DNA of 64,000 nt from an uncultured Eubacteriales bacterium (GCA_900319465.1 ONOL01000001.1:96843-160842); one strand, 5' to 3'. Positions 20,388 through 28,486 are shown, counted from the stretch's first letter. Made by a program: numbers and translations. Notes: generated from the sequence alone by a model not told the origin.

Positions 20388-20416
20388 TCACCTCCGTACA
20401 GGATACGGAGGTGATC
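20388..20416 (-). promoter_or_regulatory. Hairpin masking the ylmC ribosome binding site
   Basis: ATCACCTCCGTA and TACGGAGGTGAT form a perfect 12-bp stem around five bases. The minus-strand right arm contains the GGAGGTGAT site of ylmC. Behind the noc stop it could also slow transcription; the following GTGTTTTG is only weakly T-rich. Confidence 0.6.
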
Positions 20417-20422
20417 GTCTTA

Positions 20423-21295
20423 TTATGTCACATTTTTGCTCTTTGGGATCGAGATCGTCAGGATCAGCGCGTCCTCGGTCTCCTCCCGGCGCAGCCCCGC
20501 GGCGATGCCGCCCTGCTTCATCAGGTCCAGTCCGTGCGTGAGGCTGTTGAGAAACACGCGCACGTCCTTCATTACGAAGCTGCGCCGCGCCTCCGGGCGG
20601 CGGGGCGGCGGCTCCGGGGAGGCGAGCAGCGCGTCCACGTAGGCGTCGGTCGCCGCGACGGTCATCTCCTTCTCGAGGACGGTCTCCAGCGCGGCCCGCT
20701 GGCTCTCCGCGTCCGGGAGGCGCAGCAGCGCCCGTCCGTGCCGCTCGCTCAGGCCGTTTTCGCGCAGGCTTTCGAGCACGTCCTCCGGCAGCTTCAGCAG
20801 CCGCAGCTTGTTTGCCACCGCCGACTGCGAGCGCCCGATGCGCCGCGCGGCCTCCTCCTGGCTCATGCCGAACAGACGGATCATCTTCTGCAGGCCGCGC
20901 GCCTCCTCCAGAAAGTCCAGGTCCTTGCGCTGCAGGTTCTCCACCAGCGCGAGCAGGCCGGCGTCCTCCAGATCCACGTCCACCACCATACAGGGCACCT
21001 CCCGCAGTCCGGCAAGCCGCGCGGCCCGCAGGCGCCGCTCCCCCGCCACCAGCTCGTATTTCCCGCAGCGCAGCCGCACCGTCAGCGGGTGCAGCACGCC
21101 GTAGCTGCGGATGCTCTCGCTCAGCTCCCGCAGCGCCTCCTCCTCAAAAACCTTCCGCGGCTGCATCGGGTTCGGCGCAATGTCCTCTACCCGCAGATAT
21201 AACAGCCCGCTCCGCCGCAGCGGCGGGCGCGCCCGTAAAGCCTGCAGCGTGGCGCATCCCCCCTTTCCCAAGCGCCTTCGCTTTACAAAGGCCAT
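20423..21295 (-). CDS. noc: ParB-family nucleoid occlusion protein (Noc-like)
   Basis: The product (290 residues from the ATG at 21295) has the ParB/Noc layout: LRVEDIAPNPMQPRKVFEEE, the CTP-binding GKYELVAGERRLRAARLAG, ENLQRKDLDFLEEA, then a helix-turn-helix (MSQEEAARRIGRSQSAVANKL) and GLSERHGRALLRL. The C-terminal KDVRVFLNSLTHGLDLMKQ segment is the form seen in clostridial Noc rather than chromosomal ParB, and no parA lies next to it. Noc binds dispersed sites, spreads on DNA and keeps the division septum off the nucleoid. No good ribosome binding site precedes 21295; a GTG at 21328 would overlap the predicted -10, so the exact start is uncertain. Confidence 0.8.
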   Translation of the reverse strand: MAFVKRRRLGKGGCATLQALRARPPLRRSGLLYLRVEDIAPNPMQPRKVFEEEALRELSESIRSYGVLHPLTVRLRCGKYELVAGERRLRAARLAGLREVPCMVVDVDLEDAGLLALVENLQRKDLDFLEEARGLQKMIRLFGMSQEEAARRIGRSQSAVANKLRLLKLPEDVLESLRENGLSERHGRALLRLPDAESQRAALETVLEKEMTVAATDAYVDALLASPEPPPRRPEARRSFVMKDVRVFLNSLTHGLDLMKQGGIAAGLRREETEDALILTISIPKSKNVT

Positions 21296-21316
21296 GATGT
21301 TGTACCAGATGATGAA

Positions 21317-21344
21317 ATCATACACCACATCTTGTGCAAATCAA
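21317..21344 (-). promoter_or_regulatory. Possible sigma-A promoter for noc
   Basis: Minus-strand TTGATT (21344-21339) and TATGAT (21322-21317) are separated by 16 bp. This would give a leader of only about 15-20 nt before the ATG at 21295. Confidence 0.5.
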
Positions 21345-21449
21345 GGCGAAAGCCTGTCCTCCTTCCTGCCCGGCAAAGGGCGAACGCGGGCGCTTGCGCG
21401 CCGGCAATAAGCGGAAATGGAGGCTGCTGGCGGAGCGCGGCGAACAAAA

Positions 21450-21473
21450 AACCGGACGGCTTTGCCGTCCGGA
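21450..21473 (-). terminator. Intrinsic terminator of the symporter-dapF operon
   Basis: CCGGACGGC/GCCGTCCGG around TTT, followed on the minus strand by a run of T residues; it lies 9 bp behind the dapF stop. Confidence 0.9.
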
Positions 21474-21481
21474 AAAGTTGT

Positions 21482-22291
21482 TCAGATCTCCCCTTCCTCC
21501 ACCACGGCCGTAGGGCCGGTGAGAAGGATGTCGCGCGCGGCATCCCCCTCGCACCGGAGCGTGATGCTCAGCCTGCCGCCGGGCATGTCGATCTCCGCCG
21601 TTTCGCCGGGGATGCGTCCCCGCAGGATCAGGCTCAGCGCCGTCGCGCCGCTGCCGGTGCCGCAGGCGAGGGTGAAATCCTCCACGCCGCGCTCAAAGGT
21701 GACGGCGCGCACCGTGTTTTCGCCGGTGAGGCAGGCGAAGGTCACGTTCGCCCCCCTGGGAAAGGCGGCGGCATGGCGCAGCCGGCGTCCCCGCTCGCGC
21801 AGGGCGTCCGGATCGTCGAAGGCGTCGGCCCCGACCTCCACGACCGCGTGGGGGATGCCGGGCCTGCCCAGCTCGACGTAGGCGCAGTCCGTCCCGAGAA
21901 CCTCGCGGTGCAGCTCGATCACGGAGGGGTCGTTGAGGCGCACGCAGTAGCGCGTCCTGTCGATGCGCCGCCCCGTCACAAGCCCGGCGGTGGTCTCGAA
22001 GCGGATCTCCCGCGCGTCTCCGGCAAGCCCGTGCTCGACGCCGTAGCGGGCGACGCAGCGCGCGCCGTTGCCGCACATCTCGCCGCGCGTGCCGTCGCTG
22101 TTGAAGAAAAGCATGGCGAAGTCCGCGTCCGCCGAGGGCCCGATCACGATGAGCCCGTCCGCGCCGGGACCGGTCTTTTCGCTGCAAAGCCGCAGGGCGA
22201 GGACGCTGAGGTCCTCGCCCTGTAGCTCACCGCGCAGGTTTTCCGTCAGAAGGAAGGAATTGCCCGCGCCGTGCATTTTGGTATAGCGCAT
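21482..22291 (-). CDS. dapF: Diaminopimelate epimerase
   Basis: DapF interconverts L,L- and meso-diaminopimelate, feeding lysine synthesis and peptidoglycan. The 269-residue protein carries both catalytic cysteines in canonical context, Cys73 in NSDGTRGEMCGNGARC and Cys210 in ACGTGSGATA-like LACGTGSGA, plus the N-terminal KMHGAGNSF strand. Length is normal. It starts one base after the stop of the symporter gene and is clearly the second gene of that transcript, ending in the terminator at 21450-21473. The pairing suggests coordinated control of amino acid import with diaminopimelate supply, but that is inference. Confidence 0.95.
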   Translation of the reverse strand: MRYTKMHGAGNSFLLTENLRGELQGEDLSVLALRLCSEKTGPGADGLIVIGPSADADFAMLFFNSDGTRGEMCGNGARCVARYGVEHGLAGDAREIRFETTAGLVTGRRIDRTRYCVRLNDPSVIELHREVLGTDCAYVELGRPGIPHAVVEVGADAFDDPDALRERGRRLRHAAAFPRGANVTFACLTGENTVRAVTFERGVEDFTLACGTGSGATALSLILRGRIPGETAEIDMPGGRLSITLRCEGDAARDILLTGPTAVVEEGEI

Positions 22292-22292
22292 A

Positions 22293-23549
22293 TTACTCCT
22301 TGCTGTTCGCGTCCGCCCTCAGCTTCTTCTGCAGCCAATCCTTGCCGTCGTTGAAGCGGGAGACGATGTAGGAGGCGACGTAGTCGCCGGCGGCGTTGAC
22401 CATGGTGGCGGGAGGATCGACCAGATCGCCGATGGCCTGGGCGATGGGGAAGGCGACCGCCAGATTCTCCGGGAAGAACAGGGAGCAGAGCACCAGCTCG
22501 CCGGTGCCGCCGCCGCCGGGAATGCCGGACATGGCAACGGAGGAGATGGTCGCGACCACGATCGCGAGCAGCGCGTCGGTGGTGGCGAAGTCCTTGCCGA
22601 ACATACCGAAGAGGAAGGCGACCTTGATGATCGCGCTCATGCCGGAGCCGTCCATGTTCATCGTCGCGCCCATGGGCAGGACGATATCGGTCACGTCCTT
22701 GGAGATGCCGGTGTCCTCGGAGACCTCCATATTAGTGGGGATGGTGGCGACGGAGGAGCAGGTGCCGAAGGCGACGGCCGCGGGGCGGAACATATGCCGG
22801 AACATGACCTTGACGGCGCCCTTGCCGCCGCCGAAGCGGGCGTAGAGCGGGAAGATCAGGAACATGTACGCGAAGGCCACGACGTAGTAGAGGATGATAG
22901 CCCGGGCGTAGCTGGAGACGAAGTCGGCGCCGTGGGCCGCGACCAGGGCGGCGAAGAAGCCGAAGAAGCCGATGGGGGCGTAGAAACTGATGAGCTTGAT
23001 GACCTTCATGAGGACGTTGGTGATCTCCTCAAGCAGCTTCGCGACCTTGGTCTCCGGACCGCCGCACATCTGCACGCCGAAGCCGAAGAAGATGCCCGCG
23101 ATGATGAGCTGCAGGATGGAGCGGCGGCTCCACAGCTCGGGGAAGTCGGACTTGGTGAAGAAGCCGACGATCAGCTCGCCCGCGCTCATCTTGACCGCCG
23201 TGGACTCCTCAAAGGCGGGGTCGCCGGTGTAGACGGGGATGAAACGGACCAGTACGTACATAATGACGGAAGCGATCACGGTGGTCACCATAAAGGTAAC
23301 GACGGTGGTGCCCATCAGTTTACCCGCACGCTTGGCGCTCTTCATGTTGGCGATGGAGGAGGAGATGGAGAAGAACACCATCGGAACCACCACGCAGAAC
23401 ATCATGTTGATGAACAGCGTACCGAGGGGCTCCAGCGCGCCGGCGCCGGGCCAGGCAAAGCCGACCACGATGCCGAGGACGATGCCGAGGAGCATCGTGA
23501 AGAAGAACCAGTTGTTCTTCAGGAAGCTTCCGCTCTTGTTGTTTGCCAT
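22293..23549 (-). CDS. Dicarboxylate/amino acid:cation symporter (DAACS family)
   Basis: The 418-residue membrane protein belongs to the glutamate/aspartate/C4-dicarboxylate symporter family (GltP/DctA/SstT-like). Family signatures are the serine-rich hairpin FGTCSSVATIPTNM, the cation/substrate motif VLPMGATMNMDGSG near residue 292 and the second hairpin region SGIPGGGGTGELVL. About eight hydrophobic segments and two re-entrant loops are apparent. The start at 23549 has AAGGAG nine bases upstream. Substrate (glutamate, aspartate, serine/threonine or dicarboxylate) is unresolved. It is divergent from an AraC regulator gene with paired promoters in the 149-bp gap, which makes that regulator a good candidate controller. 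Confidence 0.92.
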   Translation of the reverse strand: MANNKSGSFLKNNWFFFTMLLGIVLGIVVGFAWPGAGALEPLGTLFINMMFCVVVPMVFFSISSSIANMKSAKRAGKLMGTTVVTFMVTTVIASVIMYVLVRFIPVYTGDPAFEESTAVKMSAGELIVGFFTKSDFPELWSRRSILQLIIAGIFFGFGVQMCGGPETKVAKLLEEITNVLMKVIKLISFYAPIGFFGFFAALVAAHGADFVSSYARAIILYYVVAFAYMFLIFPLYARFGGGKGAVKVMFRHMFRPAAVAFGTCSSVATIPTNMEVSEDTGISKDVTDIVLPMGATMNMDGSGMSAIIKVAFLFGMFGKDFATTDALLAIVVATISSVAMSGIPGGGGTGELVLCSLFFPENLAVAFPIAQAIGDLVDPPATMVNAAGDYVASYIVSRFNDGKDWLQKKLRADANSKE

Positions 23550-23578
23550 AATAAACACTCCTTTCAGGATTCTGCTAT

Positions 23579-23607
23579 ATTATATTTGCGAGAAACTGCC
23601 ATGTAAA
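23579..23607 (-). promoter_or_regulatory. Sigma-A promoter for the symporter-dapF operon
   Basis: Minus-strand TTTACA (23607-23602) and TATAAT (23584-23579) are 17 bp apart, 30 bp before the symporter start. Confidence 0.78.
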
Positions 23608-23620
23608 TTGCACTCGATGC

Positions 23621-23649
23621 TTGAAACCTTGCAAAAAGTGCTGTATACT
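23621..23649 (+). promoter_or_regulatory. Sigma-A promoter for the AraC-family gene
   Basis: TTGAAA and TATACT are 17 bp apart; it is back to back with the symporter promoter, the -35 boxes being 13 bp apart. Confidence 0.78.
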
Positions 23650-23698
23650 GCCAATAGTTTTCCCCATCCGCTTTTCGGGGCATACGAGGAGAATGGCG

Positions 23699-24532
23699 AT
23701 GAAACAGGACCAGACCTTCCGCCGGGAGGGCTATCTCGAGGAGAATTACCACTATTTCCACCTGCGGGATACCGCCGGGCAGGAGCGGGATTACCACTTC
23801 CACGATTTCGACAAGATCGTGCTGCTGCTGGCCGGGCGGGTGGACTACGCGGTGGAGAACGTCTCCTACGCCCTGCGCCCCTGGGACATCCTGCTCGTCA
23901 AGCACCACACGATCCACAAGGCCATCATCGACAGGGCCGTGCCCTATGAGCGGATCATCCTGTACCTGGACGGCAGCTATTTCGACCGGCTGCTGCCGGA
24001 GGCGCACCTGACCGACTGCTTCGAGACGGCCGACCGCAGCGGCGAATACCGTCTGGTGCCGGACGAGGAGCAGCGCCGGGCGCTGGAAAAGACCCTCCTC
24101 CGCTTTGAGGCGGCGGCGAAGGACACGGATTTTGGCGCCGAGACCCTGCGCGACACCTATATCCTGCAGCTTCTGGTGCTGATCGGGCGCATGAACGCCG
24201 CCCCCCGCCTGGAGGAGCAGCGCTTCGACCCCAAGATCCGCCGGGCGCTCTCACTGATCAACGAGAATCTGGGCAAGGAGCTGTCGGTGGATGCGCTGGC
24301 CGAGCAGGTCTTTCTGAGCCGTTACCATTTTATGCGCCTGTTCAAGGCGCAGACCGGCAGCACGGTGCACGCCTATGTGCGGCAGAAGCGGCTGTTGTAC
24401 GCCGCCCGGCTGATCCGCGAGGGCTCCCCCGCCAACGCCGCGGCCGAGGCCGCGGGCTTCTCGGACTACTCCGCCTTCCACCGCGCCTTTCGCTCCAGCT
24501 TCGGCATCAGCCCCGGCCAGCTCAAGAAATAG
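23699..24532 (+). CDS. AraC-family transcriptional regulator with N-terminal cupin
   Basis: The 277-residue protein has an N-terminal cupin-like sensing domain (RDYHFHDFDKIVLLLAGRVDY, then LLVKHHTIHK) and a C-terminal AraC DNA-binding domain with two helix-turn-helix units: ELSVDALAEQVFLSRYHFMRLFK and the second ending GFSDYSAFHRAFRSSFGISPGQ. The ATG at 23699 is chosen since GAGGAGA is 7 bases upstream, whereas the ATG at 23693 is too close to it. It is transcribed divergently from the symporter-dapF operon and probably senses a small ligand related to that transporter's substrate; the ligand is unknown. Confidence 0.92.
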   Translation: MKQDQTFRREGYLEENYHYFHLRDTAGQERDYHFHDFDKIVLLLAGRVDYAVENVSYALRPWDILLVKHHTIHKAIIDRAVPYERIILYLDGSYFDRLLPEAHLTDCFETADRSGEYRLVPDEEQRRALEKTLLRFEAAAKDTDFGAETLRDTYILQLLVLIGRMNAAPRLEEQRFDPKIRRALSLINENLGKELSVDALAEQVFLSRYHFMRLFKAQTGSTVHAYVRQKRLLYAARLIREGSPANAAAEAAGFSDYSAFHRAFRSSFGISPGQLKK

Positions 24533-24563
24533 CGCTTCGCCCGCGCGTTCGGGCGAAAAAAAA

Positions 24564-24593
24564 CGGTGAATTCCCGGATGCGGGAATTCACCG
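24564..24593. terminator. Bidirectional terminator between araC-type gene and ABC permease gene
   Basis: CGGTGAATTCCCG and CGGGAATTCACCG pair around GATG, with an A-run before and a TTTTT run shortly after. Confidence 0.82.
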
Positions 24594-24697
24594 ATTCGGT
24601 TTTTGGCGGCGTTCTCCGCCGGGTGCCGAAGCGGCCCGGCAGGAAGTCCCCTCTTCCCCCGGCCGCGAAAGGCCGGGCGTCCGGGACAAAAAGCCGG

Positions 24698-25528
24698 TCA
24701 CGCGAGGTTCAGGCCCTTCTTGAGGCTGAGGGTCGTGGCGACGTAAAGCGCCGCGGACTCGACCAGCTCCACGATCAGCCCCTCGTGCAGCATCGTCCTG
24801 ACAAAGCGCAGACCGTCGCGGGCGGAATCGACCGCATTGAGAAGGTTCTCGAAGTTCTGGACGCGCATGACGTTGTAGCCGGTGCTGGCCAGACTCAGTA
24901 CAAAGCTGATGCCCACGAAGAACACCACGGACAGCAGGATTTTATCCTTGGAGAACATATGGCCGAGACTCATGGCCGCATAGAAATGCAGGCAGGTGAA
25001 GAGCCCGCCCACGATGGTGAGCAGCAGCGACTCCAGCAGCATCAGCCACAGCTCGCTCTCTCTGACGCCGATCTCCGCCATGGCGGCCCGGATCTCTTCC
25101 CAGCTCGGAAGCTGCGCAAAAATCTCGGCCAGATTGGTTCCGGTCTGGAACAGCACGGTCAGGATTATCACAAGCCAGATCAGAAGGAAGGTGGCCAGGA
25201 ACCAGACCACGGATACGATCATCTTGCTCCACACGAGCTCGTGAACACTCACGGGCAGGGTGTGCATCAGATAGCCCTCGTCCTTGAGGTAATTGGTGTA
25301 AAAGCGCTTGACCATCATCACAATGGTCATGATGGTGGCGGCGAGGATGCAGATGAAAAAGGCCGCGATCACGAGGCCAAACAGGATGTTCAGCATCGTC
25401 CCCATGTCGTTTTCGATCATGCGGATGGAGAAATTCGCCAGCACCGTCAGCACGACCACCGCCGCAAAGACCGGCAGCATCGTGCGCCCGGTGGCGCGGA
25501 ACTCATGCTTCAAGAGTTTGCCTAACAT
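24698..25528 (-). CDS. ABC transporter membrane subunit (ABC-2 type, YtrC/D-like)
   Basis: The 276-residue protein begins LGKLLKHEFRATGRTMLPVF, typical of ABC-2 permeases of Gram-positive bacteria, and contains six hydrophobic segments (about residues 17-36, 49-72, 104-130, 164-190, 198-216, and a weaker one at the end). It overlaps the ATP-binding gene by 7 bp and is the last gene of a GntR-ATPase-permease operon. Such systems export lipids, antibiotics or peptides, or respond to cell-envelope stress; the substrate cannot be read from sequence. Confidence 0.82.
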   Translation of the reverse strand: MLGKLLKHEFRATGRTMLPVFAAVVVLTVLANFSIRMIENDMGTMLNILFGLVIAAFFICILAATIMTIVMMVKRFYTNYLKDEGYLMHTLPVSVHELVWSKMIVSVVWFLATFLLIWLVIILTVLFQTGTNLAEIFAQLPSWEEIRAAMAEIGVRESELWLMLLESLLLTIVGGLFTCLHFYAAMSLGHMFSKDKILLSVVFFVGISFVLSLASTGYNVMRVQNFENLLNAVDSARDGLRFVRTMLHEGLIVELVESAALYVATTLSLKKGLNLA

Positions 25529-26217
25529 TTGAACACCTCCCGGAAATACTGATCCACACTCTTGCCCTGCTCCTCGCGGATCTCGTCCACCGTGGTCTGG
25601 AGCAGCAGATGGCCGTTCTGAATGAAGATCACTTCGTCCAGCACCTGCTCGACGTCGGCGATCAGGTGGGTGGAAATGATCACGGCGGCGCTGGGGTTGT
25701 AGTTGCGGATGATGGTATCGAGGATGTAATCCCGGGTGGCCGGGTCCACGCCGCCGATGGGCTCATCCAGCAGGTAGAGCTTCGCCTGGCGGCTCATCAC
25801 GAGAATGAGCTGCACCTTCTCGCGGGTGCCCTTGGACATCTGCTTGATGCGCATCGTCTCGTCAATGCCCAGGTGCCTGAGCATCTCCTCCGCGCGGGCG
25901 CGGTCAAAGTCCTCGTAAAAATCCTCAAAGAAATCCATGAGCTGCCGCGCGCTCATCCAGTCGGGCAGGTATTCCTTGTCCGAGAGGTAGGAGACGATCG
26001 CCTTGCTCTCCCGGCCCGGCGCCATGCCGTCGATCAGGATCTCGCCCTGCGAGGGCGTCAGCAGGCCGTTGGCCAGCTTGATCAGGGTGGTCTTGCCGCT
26101 GCCGTTCGGGCCCAGAAGCCCGATCACCCGGCCCGGCTCCACCTTCAGGTTGATCTCCTCCAGCGCCTGAACCTTGCCGAAGCGCTTGCTGAGACCGATA
26201 CATTCCAGAATCGCCAT
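25522..26217 (-). CDS. ABC transporter ATP-binding protein (YtrB-like)
   Basis: A 231-residue ATPase subunit with Walker A GPNGSGKTT at residues 36-44, an unusual signature MSKGTREKVQL in place of LSGGQ, Walker B LYLLDEPIGGVDP and the H-loop IISTHL. The degenerate signature is common in the YtrB/BcrA-like class that pairs with ABC-2 permeases. It begins one base after the stop of the GntR regulator and overlaps the permease start, so all three are translated from one message controlled by the regulator. Confidence 0.92.
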   Translation of the reverse strand: MAILECIGLSKRFGKVQALEEINLKVEPGRVIGLLGPNGSGKTTLIKLANGLLTPSQGEILIDGMAPGRESKAIVSYLSDKEYLPDWMSARQLMDFFEDFYEDFDRARAEEMLRHLGIDETMRIKQMSKGTREKVQLILVMSRQAKLYLLDEPIGGVDPATRDYILDTIIRNYNPSAAVIISTHLIADVEQVLDEVIFIQNGHLLLQTTVDEIREEQGKSVDQYFREVFKC

Positions 26218-26574
26218 TTATTCATCCTCCTTGAGCAGCGCTATGATCCCTTCCCGGTCATAGCCCAGTTCTCCCATAGCCTCGAGAAAGCTCTCGATCT
26301 GGCCCTTCGCCAGCGTTCTTTTGCAGTCGTCGATCGCCTTCTCGTCCTCCGTGACGAAACGCCCGGCCGTCCTCTGGGAAAAGACCAGGCCCGCCCGCTC
26401 CAGCTCCTGCAGCGCCCGCTGCATGGTGTTGGGGTTGACGCCCGCCTCCGTCGCCATCTCCCGGACCGAGGCAAGCCTCGCGCCGGGCGGCAGCGCGCCG
26501 GAGACGATGCCCAGCTTGATGCGGTCCACGAGCTGGGAATAGATGGGCAGATCGTTGCGGAATACCCATTCCAT
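26218..26574 (-). CDS. GntR-family (YtrA subfamily) repressor
   Basis: The 118-residue protein has the N-terminal winged helix of GntR regulators (PIYSQLVDRIKLGIVSGAL, then LASVREMATEAGVNPNTMQRALQELE) and a short C-terminal helical part of about 40 residues, the size of the YtrA subfamily, which usually represses its own operon containing ABC transporter genes. That is exactly the gene order here. An AGGTGCTGCATC stretch precedes the start. The dyad at 26591-26628 sits on the transcription start of its promoter and is the natural operator. Confidence 0.92.
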   Translation of the reverse strand: MEWVFRNDLPIYSQLVDRIKLGIVSGALPPGARLASVREMATEAGVNPNTMQRALQELERAGLVFSQRTAGRFVTEDEKAIDDCKRTLAKGQIESFLEAMGELGYDREGIIALLKEDE

Positions 26575-26590
26575 GATGCAGCACCTCCGT

Positions 26591-26628
26591 GTGTATTATT
26601 GTATTAAGCAATTAGTACAGTAACACAC
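26591..26628. promoter_or_regulatory. Candidate GntR/YtrA operator dyad
   Basis: Two 17-bp arms match at 14 positions around GCAA; the core TGTATTAA..TTAGTACA covers 26600-26619. The dyad overlaps the -10 box and start point of the GntR-ABC promoter. Confidence 0.78.
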
Positions 26629-26645
26629 GCGGAGGGATTTGTCAA
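26617..26645 (-). promoter_or_regulatory. Sigma-A promoter of the GntR-ABC operon
   Basis: Minus-strand TTGACA (26645-26640) and TACTGT (26622-26617) are 17 bp apart, about 43 bp before the regulator start. Confidence 0.78.
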
Positions 26646-26675
26646 GAGGGTTTTTAGAAAATACAAAAATATTTT

Positions 26676-26703
26676 TTGCCGCAGCGTTCCCCTGCTGCGG
26701 CAA
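26676..26703 (-). terminator. Possible terminator behind the DUF1934 gene
   Basis: TTGCCGCAGC and GCTGCGGCAA pair in a 10-bp stem. On the minus strand it is followed by an A-run and then TTTTT, so termination efficiency is doubtful. It lies about 90 bp behind the DUF1934 stop. Confidence 0.42.
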
Positions 26704-26792
26704 TCGTTTCGCTTATTTGCTCAGCGCGCTCCCGCGCGCGGCAGAACGCGGCGAGAAGACGGAGCCGAAAGCCCCGGTCCGGCAGGCGCCCT

Positions 26793-27242
26793 TCAGCAGC
26801 CTGCGGGCCGGTCATGGTCTTTTTTCTCGGTCACGGTGATCTGGAAGCGGTTGCGCGTGGCCACCGCGTGCTCCATATCCACCACGTAGTCGATCTCCAC
26901 CTTGCCGCCGGCCTCGTCCATATGGTGGCGGATGCGGCGGGTGTCGATGCCCATGGTGGCGGAGCCGTAGGGCGTGGCGTACTGGAAGGCGTCGCGCACG
27001 CCCTCCCGGAAGATCATCCGGCTCGTGACCATCCCGTCCCGGTCGACGACCACCTGGTCGGGCATGACGATCACGCTGGTGCGCGTGCCCTCCAGGCCCG
27101 TCACCTCGGACTCCAGATAGGTCAGGCAGCCGTTTTCCCCGTCGAAGTAGTAGTGGCCTTCGGTGGAGAACTCGAGGCTGTCCTCGTCCTCCTGGTCATA
27201 GCTCTGGATGCTGTTGATCGAAATCCATACGTCTTTTAACAT
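26793..27242 (-). CDS. DUF1934 (YwiB-like) protein
   Basis: The 149-residue protein, started at MLKDVWISI (27242), matches the DUF1934 beta-barrel family: DVWISINSIQSYDQEDEDSL, then FSTEGHYYFDG, TYLESEVTGLEGT and the C-terminal GKVEIDYVVDME. The fold resembles lipocalins/calycins; the function is unknown. A GGGGG stretch stands in for a ribosome binding site. It is 157 bp downstream of murI on the same strand and might be cotranscribed with it. Confidence 0.8.
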   Translation of the reverse strand: MLKDVWISINSIQSYDQEDEDSLEFSTEGHYYFDGENGCLTYLESEVTGLEGTRTSVIVMPDQVVVDRDGMVTSRMIFREGVRDAFQYATPYGSATMGIDTRRIRHHMDEAGGKVEIDYVVDMEHAVATRNRFQITVTEKKDHDRPAGC

Positions 27243-27398
27243 GGTTTTCCCCCATTTCCGGCGCGGTTTCGCCGAAAGCACAATGATACAAGCCTTGCGG
27301 TCCCTCGCGCCGGCGCCAAACGAAGCGCGATGCCCGCCGATTCCCCGGTCCCGAAAAGTCGGGACGGCCGCGCTCCTTCGGCGGCAGGCGCAAGGCGA

Positions 27399-28193
27399 TC
27401 AGATCTCCATGCAGGGCAGCCCCTCGGCCGCGCGGGCCACGGGCCTGCCGAGGAAGGTGGAGGCCGCGCGGGTGAAGGCCGCCGGATCGCCGCTGACGAA
27501 AAAGCGCTCTTCGCCGCGCCCGCCGGTCAGGCCGTTCACGATCAGATGCTGGGCGGCTACCGCCGCGCCGCAGTAGGCGGCGCTGACAAGGGCGGTCTTT
27601 TCCCCCAGGTACGCCGCGATGGCCTCGCCGATGATGCCGTAGTGGGTACAGCCGAGCAGCACCGCGTCCGCCCCCTTCAGCGGCGCGCAGTAGCGCGCGA
27701 CGGCCTCGCGCACCGCGGGGTCGCCGGAGCCGTGCCCGCTCTCGATCAGGGGCACGAAGTCCGGGCAGGCGACCGCTCGGATCTCCCGCCCCGGGCAGGC
27801 CGCCCTGAGCGCCGCGGCAAAGGCGCCGCTGCGGATGCTGGCCTCCGTGGCAATGACGCCGAGCGGCCCCGTGCCGGGGATCTTCGTCATCCCGGCCACC
27901 CCGGCTTTCAGCACGCCGAAGGCGGGCACGGGGTAGGCGTCGAGGATCTCGGCGGCGTTGGAGGAGAGCGTGCCGCAGGCGACGATGACGGCCTTCACAC
28001 CGTGCGAGGCGATCAGGTCCAGATCCTGCACCGCCATGCGCCGCAGCTGCTCCCGTGTTTTGGCGCCGTAGGGCAGGCGCCCGGTGTCCCCGAAATAGAT
28101 GATGTTTTCCTCCGGCAGCAGCTCCCGCAGCGCCTTCATCGCCGTCAGGCCGCCGAGCCCGGAGTCAAAAATACCGACTGCTCTGTTGTCCAT
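27399..28193 (-). CDS. murI: Glutamate racemase
   Basis: MurI supplies D-glutamate for peptidoglycan. The 264-residue protein starts at MDNRAVGIFDSGLGG with AAGGAG upstream. The two catalytic cysteines are Cys73 in VACGTLSSNA and Cys182 in LLGCTHY. The first motif reads ACGT rather than the more common ACNT; the cysteine is intact, and similar forms occur in clostridial racemases. The phosphate-side loop GDTGRLPYGAK is conserved. A longer in-frame extension reaching upstream runs through tandem repeats and is not coding. Promoter at 28222-28250. Confidence 0.92.
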   Translation of the reverse strand: MDNRAVGIFDSGLGGLTAMKALRELLPEENIIYFGDTGRLPYGAKTREQLRRMAVQDLDLIASHGVKAVIVACGTLSSNAAEILDAYPVPAFGVLKAGVAGMTKIPGTGPLGVIATEASIRSGAFAAALRAACPGREIRAVACPDFVPLIESGHGSGDPAVREAVARYCAPLKGADAVLLGCTHYGIIGEAIAAYLGEKTALVSAAYCGAAVAAQHLIVNGLTGGRGEERFFVSGDPAAFTRAASTFLGRPVARAAEGLPCMEI

Positions 28194-28221
28194 AGTCGCT
28201 CCTTCTATAGATAGACAATTT

Positions 28222-28250
28222 AATATACAACAAAAACCGGGGCAATACAA
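28222..28250 (-). promoter_or_regulatory. Sigma-A promoter for murI
   Basis: Minus-strand TTGTAT (28250-28245) and TATATT (28227-28222) are 17 bp apart, 29 bp before the start codon. Confidence 0.72.
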
Positions 28251-28261
28251 GCAAAATAATA

Positions 28262-28329
28262 GGGAAACGGCAATCTGGAACGGCAATCGGAAACGGCAAT
28301 CCGGGAAACGGCAATCCGGGCGGCGATCC
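28262..28329. repeat. Short tandem repeat, five degenerate 12-15-bp units
   Basis: Units of the form GG(G)AAACGGCAATC(C) begin at 28262, 28277, 28289, 28303 and a weaker one at 28318. The block lies between the divergent murI promoter and the promoter at 28427 and matches no gene. Confidence 0.8.
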
Positions 28330-28426
28330 GCGCCTTCCTTTCCTCCATTTTCCCGCTTTGCCGCCGCGGCGGCGGGCAGGCCGGCCGCCCTACGGGAAAC
28401 GGAAGCAGAATTTACATTTCTCATAC

Positions 28427-28454
28427 TTGTTTTCCGGAAAAAAGGGTATATAAT
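28427..28454 (+). promoter_or_regulatory. Sigma-A promoter for the unknown gene-greA unit
   Basis: TTGTTT and TATAAT are separated by 16 bp, 33 bp before the start at 28487; an AAGGGGAGG site follows. Confidence 0.68.
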
Positions 28455-28486
28455 ATCCTTTACCATCTTCAAGGGGAGGCGAACGC

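Noticed and set aside
28194..28472. N-terminal extension of murI
   Set aside because: It would translate the promoter and the tandem repeat; the conserved start MDNRAVGIFDSG with AAGGAG is at 28193.
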